Of a stretch of 5,022 nt of DNA, positions 1 through 5,022 are shown piece by piece. Every line of letters starts with the position of its first letter. Position 1 is the stretch's first letter. Under the pieces are notes generated by a model. The model worked only from the letters and a program-made list of their open reading frames with translations. It was not told the DNA's origin and searched no databases. The translations under genes and the position numbers were made by a program. Source of the DNA: Geobacter sp. (GTDB lineage Bacteria; Desulfobacterota; Desulfuromonadia; Geobacterales; Geobacteraceae); assembly GCA_003490025.1 (NCBI GenBank), contig DNJC01000032.1:21709-26730 (forward strand), written 5' to 3'.

Positions 1-1070
1 TCGCGGAGGGGAACGTGGAGCAGGCGTTTCTCGACCGCCTGAAGGAGGCGAAGAGCAACATCCCCGACCACCAGGACGGTCTCTGGATCTACCGGAACTT
101 CGTGCTCCCGACCCGGCTCGACCTGGTCAAGGTGGGCGCGCACTACGCCTTCAGCTCCCTCTACGAGGAGTACGAGGACCACTCGCAGATCTACTGCTAC
201 GCCATCGCGAAGGAGGAGTACAACAAGATCTCCACCCCCGATGCGGTCATCGCCATGGGGCGCATCCACGTCGCCTCGGAGATCACGGAGGAGAACACCT
301 GCCTCACCTTCTGCGTCGTGCGCCTGGGAAGCCACGACTTCAAGGGGGGGGTGATGGAGAACTGCGACCAGGAGAAATACGCGGCCATGCGCGAGGAGAT
401 GACCGCAGCATTCGACAAGGCGCTCTACACCGACCTGGTCTCTCTCATGGACATGCACTTCGGCACCCACAGCTTCTCCCTGCTCAACCTCTTCAGCGAC
501 GAACAGCGCAAGATCATCAACCTGATCATCAACCAGAACATGGAGGAAAGCATCTCGAGCTACCAGGAGATGTTCGAGCGGAGCCGTCCCCTGATGGAGT
601 TCATCAAGGAGACCCGCGTCCCGGTGCCGCACATCTTCCTGGCGGCCGCGGAGCCGGCGCTGAACGACGCGCTCAAAAAGGGGATGAGCGCAGAGGAAAT
701 CGACGAGGACGCCGTGCACCGTACCGTGGGCCAGATCCGGGAGTGGGGGGTCGGCATAGACGGCGGGGACACCGAATACTTCCTGAGGCGTCACATGGAG
801 GCCATGTCCGCCCAGTTGATGCAGGACCCCTCCGACCTCAAGCTCATGGCGAGGATGCAGAAATACAAGGACCTGTTGAACGAGATACCGATCAGCATCG
901 TGCTCTGGCAGATGCAGAACGACTACTATGCCCTGGCCAAGACCGTCTACCCCGACTACCTCGCCAAGGCGTCCCAGGGGGACGAGGGGGCTGGGATCTG
1001 GCTCGACTCCTTCAGAAAGCTCGGCGAGGCCTTCCGGTTCAACCTGGGCGCAGTGCTGCCGCAGGGATAG
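1..1070 (+). CDS. DUF3536-domain protein, C-terminal part of a GH57-like glycosidase-family protein (5' partial)
   Basis: The reading frame is open from the left edge (first full codon at 3, encoding Ala-Glu-Gly-Asn before the Val at 15) to a TAG at 1068-1070, giving 355 visible residues. I recognise the sequence as the DUF3536 type, normally found behind an N-terminal GH57 domain in proteins of roughly 800 residues, so more than half of the gene is probably missing. Counting from Val at 15, typical stretches are KVGAHYAFSSLYEEY (39-53), the SEIT/RLGSHDFKGGV region (88-113), and MHFGTHSFSLLNLFSDEQRK (147-166). The rest looks helical; there is no signal peptide or membrane segment in the visible part, so it is probably cytoplasmic. 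The GTG at 15 is preceded by a GGAGGGG run and imitates a start, but family-like sequence already runs through it, so I treat it as internal. The reaction of DUF3536 proteins is not established. The tight link to treY (11 bases) suggests action on alpha-glucans. The family call is from memory of the pattern, not a search. Confidence 0.82.
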   Translation, partial: AEGNVEQAFLDRLKEAKSNIPDHQDGLWIYRNFVLPTRLDLVKVGAHYAFSSLYEEYEDHSQIYCYAIAKEEYNKISTPDAVIAMGRIHVASEITEENTCLTFCVVRLGSHDFKGGVMENCDQEKYAAMREEMTAAFDKALYTDLVSLMDMHFGTHSFSLLNLFSDEQRKIINLIINQNMEESISSYQEMFERSRPLMEFIKETRVPVPHIFLAAAEPALNDALKKGMSAEEIDEDAVHRTVGQIREWGVGIDGGDTEYFLRRHMEAMSAQLMQDPSDLKLMARMQKYKDLLNEIPISIVLWQMQNDYYALAKTVYPDYLAKASQGDEGAGIWLDSFRKLGEAFRFNLGAVLPQG

Positions 1071-1072
1071 CC

Positions 1073-1080
1073 GGAGGGAG
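1073..1080 (+). promoter_or_regulatory. Ribosome binding site of treY
   Basis: GGAGGGAG lies just after the upstream TAG, with four bases between its GGAGG core and the ATG at 1082. It decides the treY start: the treY frame stays open far upstream, inside the previous gene (an ATG exists at 743), but that stretch reads as out-of-frame Arg/Gly/Pro-rich sequence. The close spacing suggests translational coupling with the upstream gene. Confidence 0.8.
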
Positions 1081-1081
1081 C

Positions 1082-4072
1082 ATGGCCGAGCAACATCACC
1101 CCGGCGCCAGGATACCGAGCGCCACCTACCGGCTGCAGTTCAACGCCGGCTTCACCTTCGCCGATGCGACGCGGATCGTGGAATACCTGCACGATCTCGG
1201 CATCAGCGACATTTACGCCTCCTCCTACGTCGCAGCCAGGAAAGGTAGCGTGCATGGCTACGACGTGGTGAACCAGAATATCCTCAACAAGGAAGTGGGG
1301 GACGAGGGAACCTACCTTGCCTTCACAGACGAACTCAAACGGCACGAAATGGGGCACATCCTCGACTTCGTCCCGAACCACATGTGCATCGAGAGCGGCG
1401 AGAACGTCTGGTGGATGGACGTCCTTGAAAACGGGGTGAGTTCCCCCTACGCCCACTTCTTCGATGTCGACTGGGAGCCGGTGAAAAAGGAGCTGACAGG
1501 CAAGGTGCTCCTCCCGCTCTTGGGCGACCAGTACGGCCGGGTGCTGGAGAACGGCGACCTGCCGCTGGTCTTCAGGGACGGCGCCTTTTTCGTGCAGTGC
1601 TACGCCCTGCAGATCCCGGTCGAGCCCAAGAGCTACCTCCAGATTCTGCAGCACCGGCTGGACGACCTGAAGGAGGCGCTCTCGGCCGAGGCGGCGCCGG
1701 TCCAGGAACTCCTGAGCATAGAGACCGCCCTGCAGCACCTCCCGCCGGCGACCGAGCTGGACCCGGAAAAGCAGGGAGAGCGCCACCGGGAGAAGGAGAT
1801 CATAAAGAAGCGCCTCTGGCAGCTCTGCCAGGAGACCCCGGAGGTGGCCGCGTTCATAGCGGAGAACGTGACGATATTCAACGGCAGGAAGGGGGACCCG
1901 CACAGCTTCGACCTGATGGACCGCCTGCTGCGCGACCAGGTCTACCGCCTCTCCTACTGGCGGGTGGCGACGGAGGAGATCAATTACCGCAGGTTTTTCG
2001 ACATAAACAGCCTCGCCGCCATCAGGATGGAGAACGAGTCCGTCTTCCGACTGACGCACCAGCTCCTGTTCCGGCTGATACGTGAAGGGAAGGTGACCGG
2101 CGTGAGGATCGACCACGTCGACGGCCTGTACGATCCGGTCATCTACCTGCAGAACCTCCAGAAGGGTTGCTACCTGCAGCAGCGCCAGGGAGCTGTTCCG
2201 GAAGGGGGCGGCGCTGACTCCGCCCGGGAAGAGGAGCGTCGGCAGGAGGCCATCGAAAGGGAGTATTTCCAGCAGCTGGAGCGTGACCCCTCCTACAAGC
2301 CGTTCTATCTGGTGGTCGAGAAGATCTTGATGAAGGGGGAGCAGCTCCCCGAGCAGTGGCCGGTGTTCGGCACCACCGGGTACGACTTTCTCAACAGCGT
2401 GAACGGCATCTTCGTCGATACCGAGAAGGCGAAGAACTTCGACCGGATCTACAGCCGGTTCGTGAAGAGCGGGGACGAGTTCCCCGAGCTGGTCTACGAG
2501 AAGAAGAAGCTGGTCATGCAGGTATCGCTCTCCGGGGAAGGGAACATGCTGGCGCACCAGTTGAACAACGTGTCGGAGCAGGACCGGCTCACCCGCGACT
2601 TCACCCTGAACAGCCTGGCGCGCGCCATCAGCGAGGTGATCGCCTTTTTCCCGGTGTACCGCACCTACGCGAACTCGGCCTTGGTCCGGGACAAGGACGT
2701 GCAGTACATCGAGGCTGCGGTGTCCAAGGCCAAGCGCAGGAACCCGGCCCTAAGCGGCTCAGCGTTCGACTTCGTCCGGGACGTGCTCCTCCTGAAGTCC
2801 CCCGAGCGGGCCAATGAGAACAGCCGCAGGGCTTGGCTCTATTTCGCCATGCGCTTCCAGCAGATCACCGGACCGGTCATGGCCAAGGGGCTGGAGGACA
2901 CCGCCTTCTACGTCTACAACCGCCTGGTATCCCTGAACGATGTCGGCGGGATGCCGGGGAGGTTCGGAACCACGCTGGAGGCGTTCCACGGCCAGAACCT
3001 GGACCGGCACAAGAGCTTCCCGCACGGGATGGTCGCCACCGCCACCCACGACTCGAAACGCGGGGAGGACGTCCGGACCAGGATCGATCCCCTCTCGGAG
3101 ATCCCCGAGATCTGGCAGAAGTCGGTGGTCCGGTGGAGCAGGCTCAACAAGGGAAAGGGGACGGTGCTGGAGAACCAGAGGGTGCCGGACCGAAACGAGG
3201 AGTACCTCCTGTACCAGACCCTCATCGGCGCCTGGCCGGCGGGGGAGGTGGATCAGGCGGGATTCGAGAGCTTCAGGACGCGGATCAGGGAGTACATGGT
3301 CAAGGCGATCAGGGAAGCCAAGGTGAACACGAGCTGGGTCAGCCCGAACGCGGCTTACGAGGATGCGGTCGCCGGCTTCGTGGACCGGATACTGGAGCGG
3401 ACCCCCGACAACCCCTTCTTGAACGAATTCCTGAAACTGCAAAAGCGGCTGGCCCTCTGCGGGGTGTTCAGCTCCCTTTCCCAGACCCTGCTGAAGATGA
3501 CCTCGCCCGGCGTGCCGGATTTCTACCAGGGGACGGAGCTGTTCGATTTCACCCTGGTCGACCCGGACAACCGGCACCAGGTCGACTACGGCGCCAGGAT
3601 GCGGGCGCTTGCCGGTCTGAAGGAGAGGGAGGCCGAGGTCGGGCCCGAAGCGCTTTGCCGCGAGCTGATGGAACACCCGGATGAGGGAAGGGTGAAGCTC
3701 TACCTCATCTATCGCGTCCTCAACTACCGGAGAGAGAATCGGGAGCCGTTCGACTCGGGAGAGTACCTCCCGCTGGATGGAAAAGGTCCAAGCTCCAGGC
3801 ACATCTGCGCCTTCGCCAGAAAAGGGGCAGCGGCAAGCGTGGTGGTCGCGGCGCCGAGGCTGATATTGACGCTGATGTCGGAGGAGGAGTGTCCCCTGGG
3901 AGAGGCGGTCTGGCAGGACACCTGCCTGGTACTGCCGGAGGAATCGGGGCGCAGGTTCAGGAACGTCATCAACGAGGAACTCCTCGATGCGACGGAGCGT
4001 GACGGGAGGATGGTCATTGCGCTCGCGCGTCTGTTCGGGCAGGTGAGTTTCGCACTGCTGGAACCGGCGTAA
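1082..4072 (+). CDS. treY: Malto-oligosyltrehalose synthase (GH13 family, TreY)
   Basis: This gene encodes 996 residues and is complete. TreY (EC 5.4.99.15) is a cytoplasmic intramolecular transglucosidase that turns the reducing-end alpha-1,4 bond of a malto-oligosaccharide into the alpha,alpha-1,1 bond of trehalose; TreZ then releases free trehalose. The start has a good Shine-Dalgarno sequence, and the family's N-terminal strand IPSATYRLQF follows at residues 11-20. All GH13 catalytic regions are visible: DFVPNHM (95-101); VRIDHVDGL (341-349) with nucleophile Asp344; VVEKIL (411-416) with acid/base Glu413; and ATHDSKRGEDVR (654-665) with Asp657. TreY signatures AKGLEDTAFY (601-610), SPGVPDFYQGTEL (808-820) and VDPDNRHQVDYGAR (826-839) follow. 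A beta-rich C-terminal domain occupies about 870-996 and contains the WQDTCLVLP stretch (944-952). The protein is clearly longer than the archaeal enzymes of about 720 residues; part of the excess is a charged stretch around 186-255 and a Gln/Glu/Arg-rich insert around 360-405. No frameshift or lost catalytic residue is seen. It is probably cotranscribed with the upstream gene. Confidence 0.97.
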   Translation: MAEQHHPGARIPSATYRLQFNAGFTFADATRIVEYLHDLGISDIYASSYVAARKGSVHGYDVVNQNILNKEVGDEGTYLAFTDELKRHEMGHILDFVPNHMCIESGENVWWMDVLENGVSSPYAHFFDVDWEPVKKELTGKVLLPLLGDQYGRVLENGDLPLVFRDGAFFVQCYALQIPVEPKSYLQILQHRLDDLKEALSAEAAPVQELLSIETALQHLPPATELDPEKQGERHREKEIIKKRLWQLCQETPEVAAFIAENVTIFNGRKGDPHSFDLMDRLLRDQVYRLSYWRVATEEINYRRFFDINSLAAIRMENESVFRLTHQLLFRLIREGKVTGVRIDHVDGLYDPVIYLQNLQKGCYLQQRQGAVPEGGGADSAREEERRQEAIEREYFQQLERDPSYKPFYLVVEKILMKGEQLPEQWPVFGTTGYDFLNSVNGIFVDTEKAKNFDRIYSRFVKSGDEFPELVYEKKKLVMQVSLSGEGNMLAHQLNNVSEQDRLTRDFTLNSLARAISEVIAFFPVYRTYANSALVRDKDVQYIEAAVSKAKRRNPALSGSAFDFVRDVLLLKSPERANENSRRAWLYFAMRFQQITGPVMAKGLEDTAFYVYNRLVSLNDVGGMPGRFGTTLEAFHGQNLDRHKSFPHGMVATATHDSKRGEDVRTRIDPLSEIPEIWQKSVVRWSRLNKGKGTVLENQRVPDRNEEYLLYQTLIGAWPAGEVDQAGFESFRTRIREYMVKAIREAKVNTSWVSPNAAYEDAVAGFVDRILERTPDNPFLNEFLKLQKRLALCGVFSSLSQTLLKMTSPGVPDFYQGTELFDFTLVDPDNRHQVDYGARMRALAGLKEREAEVGPEALCRELMEHPDEGRVKLYLIYRVLNYRRENREPFDSGEYLPLDGKGPSSRHICAFARKGAAASVVVAAPRLILTLMSEEECPLGEAVWQDTCLVLPEESGRRFRNVINEELLDATERDGRMVIALARLFGQVSFALLEPA

Positions 4073-4078
4073 AGGGTA

Positions 4079-4173
4079 GCCCCTCCCCCCGGAGGGGGGA
4101 GGCTGGGAGGGGGGACGCGGTTGGAAAGGGAAGCTGCCCCCTCCCTGACCCTCCCCCTCCGGGGGCGGGGAGC
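4079..4173 (+). repeat. Long imperfect inverted repeat, REP-like extragenic palindrome between treY and glgE
   Basis: Two arms of about 38 bases (4079-4116 and 4135-4172) are reverse complements of each other apart from a few mismatches and one- or two-base gaps; about 18 bases (4117-4134) form the centre. Each arm also folds on itself. In the left arm CCTCCCCCC (4082-4090) pairs perfectly with GGGGGGAGG (4094-4102) around a GGA loop. In the right arm CCCCC (4153-4157) pairs with GGGGG (4161-4165) around TCC, extended by three pairs after a mismatch. The element could form one long hairpin or two separate ones. No T-run follows, so it does not look like an intrinsic terminator. It starts a few bases after the treY stop, as REP-type elements often do. 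Possible roles are mRNA 3'-end protection, lower downstream expression, or a merely parasitic repeat. Its presence elsewhere in the genome is inferred, not seen. Confidence 0.75.
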
Positions 4174-4202
4174 CGGCAACCCGGGACCCTGAGTCAGTCA
4201 AC

Positions 4203-4210
4203 GAGGTGAG
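4203..4210 (+). promoter_or_regulatory. Ribosome binding site of glgE
   Basis: GAGGTGAG matches the anti-Shine-Dalgarno complement closely and sits three bases before the ATG at 4214. Because the frame is stopped by TGA at 4190-4192 and no other start codon lies between, this site fixes the glgE start. Confidence 0.8.
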
Positions 4211-4213
4211 CTC

Positions 4214-5022
4214 ATGGAAGGACGAGAGCGCATTGCCATCGAGGCGGTGAGCCCGCAGATCGACTGCGGCCGGTTCGCCGTGCAACGGATAACGGGCGAC
4301 GACATGGTGGTGCAGGCGGACGTCTTCAGCGACGGTCACGACGAGGTGGTGGCCCTCCTGCTTTACCGCAGGAAAGGGGAGGAGCAGTGGCAGGAGACCA
4401 TGATGCAGCGCCTGGACAACGACCGGTGGCAGGGCTCTTTCAGGCTGGGGGAGCCGGGCTTCTACGAGTACAGCCTGCTCGGTTGGGTGGACCATTTCCG
4501 GACCTGGCAAAGGGACCTGCAAAAAAGGTTCGAGGCGGGGCAGGATGTCGTGGTCGACCTCGAGATCGGAAGCCGGATACTCGATCAGGCGGCGCAGGAG
4601 GCGAAGCAAGAGGATGCCTCGATGATTCGCCAGGCTGTGGCCGCGCTGCGGCAGGAGTCCGGACAGGAAGGGGCGGTCGCCGTCGGGCTCGACACGAGGC
4701 TCTCGGACCTGGTCAGCACCTGCTGCGCCCGCGGCCTCGCGACCAGGTACCACAAGAACCTGGTGGTGCGGGTGGACCGGCGCAAGGCGCTCTTCAGCAG
4801 CTGGTACGAACTCTTTCCCCGCTCCCTCGGGTCCGAAGGAAGGCACGGCACGCTCAAGGACTGCATAACGATACTTCCCGATATAGCGGAACTCGGTTTC
4901 GACGTCCTCTACCTTCCTCCTATCCACCCGATCGGCACCGGCAAGAGGAAAGGGAAGGGGAACAGGGTCACGGCGCAGGAGGGAGATCCGGGGAGCCCCT
5001 GGGCCATAGGCGGCCCCGAGGG
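4214..5022 (+). CDS. glgE: Alpha-1,4-glucan:maltose-1-phosphate maltosyltransferase (GlgE), N-terminal part (3' partial)
   Basis: The frame is open from ATG at 4214 to the window edge (269 full codons plus two bases). GlgE (EC 2.4.99.16, GH13_3) moves the maltosyl unit of alpha-maltose-1-phosphate to the non-reducing end of an alpha-1,4-glucan in the cytoplasm. The N-terminal beta-sandwich domain spans about residues 5-118 and shows the usual VVVQADVFSDGHDEVVALLLYR (split as 32-42 and 43-52) followed by WVDHFRTWQRDLQKRFEAGQ (91-110). A helical stretch follows (about 119-175). The catalytic barrel begins with FSSWYELFPRS (194-204), HGTLKDC (211-217), GFDVLYLPPIHPIG (228-241) and DPGSPWAIGGPEG (258-270). 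The full enzyme is usually around 650-700 residues, so the catalytic Asp and Glu lie beyond the window. Nothing in the visible part looks damaged. Neighbouring treY fits a glucan/trehalose cluster; TreS, maltokinase or GlgB could follow downstream. The main alternative, another GH13 enzyme, is unlikely given the specific N-terminal domain. Confidence 0.93.
   Translation, partial: MEGRERIAIEAVSPQIDCGRFAVQRITGDDMVVQADVFSDGHDEVVALLLYRRKGEEQWQETMMQRLDNDRWQGSFRLGEPGFYEYSLLGWVDHFRTWQRDLQKRFEAGQDVVVDLEIGSRILDQAAQEAKQEDASMIRQAVAALRQESGQEGAVAVGLDTRLSDLVSTCCARGLATRYHKNLVVRVDRRKALFSSWYELFPRSLGSEGRHGTLKDCITILPDIAELGFDVLYLPPIHPIGTGKRKGKGNRVTAQEGDPGSPWAIGGPE

Larger units (their letters stand above)
4073..4213 (+). 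other. Intergenic region treY-glgE, no clear promoter
   Basis: This 141-base gap holds the palindrome, then about 40 bases (4174-4213) leading to glgE. I see no convincing sigma70 or sigma54 promoter and no T-tract terminator. An in-frame TGA at 4190-4192 closes the glgE frame upstream. Whether glgE is read through from treY or has its own promoter cannot be settled from sequence alone. Confidence 0.6.

Noticed and set aside
5..17. GGAGGGG followed by GTG at 15, looking like a Shine-Dalgarno and start for the first gene
   Set aside because: The frame is open to the left edge and the residues before and after the GTG read as continuous family-like sequence (EGNVEQAFLDRL); 351 residues alone would also be only the C-terminal part of the usual architecture. 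It could still drive an internal start, but nothing supports that.
743..1081. Upstream extension of the treY frame to an ATG at 743
   Set aside because: The extension overlaps the DUF3536 gene in another frame and reads as Arg/Gly/Pro-rich shadow sequence; the ATG at 1082 has a good ribosome binding site and starts just before the first TreY motif.
956..2557. Minus-strand open frame of 533 codons opposite treY
   Set aside because: Same reasoning: GC-driven absence of stop codons opposite a real gene, with no domain or ribosome binding site supporting it.
3912..3926. Short perfect hairpin GGCAGG-ACA-CCTGCC inside treY
   Set aside because: It encodes a conserved WQDTCLV stretch in the C-terminal domain, has no T-tract, and a 6-bp stem is expected by chance in GC-rich coding sequence.
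4094..4130. Possible G-quadruplex on the + strand in the intergenic palindrome
   Set aside because: Only three close runs of three or more G are present (4094-4099, 4105-4107, 4109-4114); the next run (4128-4130) is 13 bases away, and the G runs are better explained by pairing with the adjacent C runs.
4079..4173. Intrinsic transcription terminator after treY
   Set aside because: The stems are strong, but no run of T follows either hairpin on the + strand, and on the - strand there is no A-run on the left side to serve an opposite-strand gene.
2759..4927. Very long minus-strand open frame of 722 codons, crossing treY, the gap and glgE
   Set aside because: It runs opposite two well-recognised genes and through the palindrome; its His/Pro/Val/Arg-rich make-up matches the antisense of GC-rich codons, with no recognisable domain.

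Overview
The window holds part of an alpha-glucan/trehalose metabolism cluster, all on the + strand, from a GC-rich bacterium. The gene order (GH57-type DUF3536 protein, then malto-oligosyltrehalose synthase, then maltose-1-phosphate maltosyltransferase), the codon use and the C/G-rich intergenic palindrome fit a deltaproteobacterium of the Geobacter/Geomonas type (Desulfuromonadia). This assignment is inference from sequence style and remembered gene neighbourhoods. No marker gene is present to prove it.

Layout: (1) positions 1-1070 are the 3' end of a gene whose product carries a DUF3536 domain, the usual C-terminal partner of a GH57 glycosidase-like domain; its 5' part lies outside the window. 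(2) Eleven bases later, with its own Shine-Dalgarno sequence, comes a complete treY (1082-4072, 996 aa) with all four GH13 catalytic motifs intact. (3) The 141-base gap 4073-4213 is mostly filled by a long imperfect inverted repeat made of two oppositely oriented C/G-rich units, each able to fold on itself. It looks like a REP-type extragenic palindrome and not a classic terminator. (4) glgE starts at 4214 and runs off the right edge after 269 codons.

How they work together: TreY rearranges the reducing end of a linear alpha-1,4-glucan into a trehalosyl unit, which TreZ (not in this window) would release as trehalose. GlgE extends alpha-1,4-glucans from maltose-1-phosphate, which in other bacteria is made from trehalose by TreS plus a maltokinase or by GlgM. 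Together they suggest a two-way exchange between glycogen-like glucan and trehalose. The DUF3536 protein has no established reaction; its position suggests a role on the same glucan pool.

I found no RNA genes, mobile elements, CRISPR array or clear promoter. I also found no convincing evidence for a new biological system here. The points most worth a second look are the intergenic palindrome, the undescribed role of the DUF3536 protein, and the extra charged segments in TreY.
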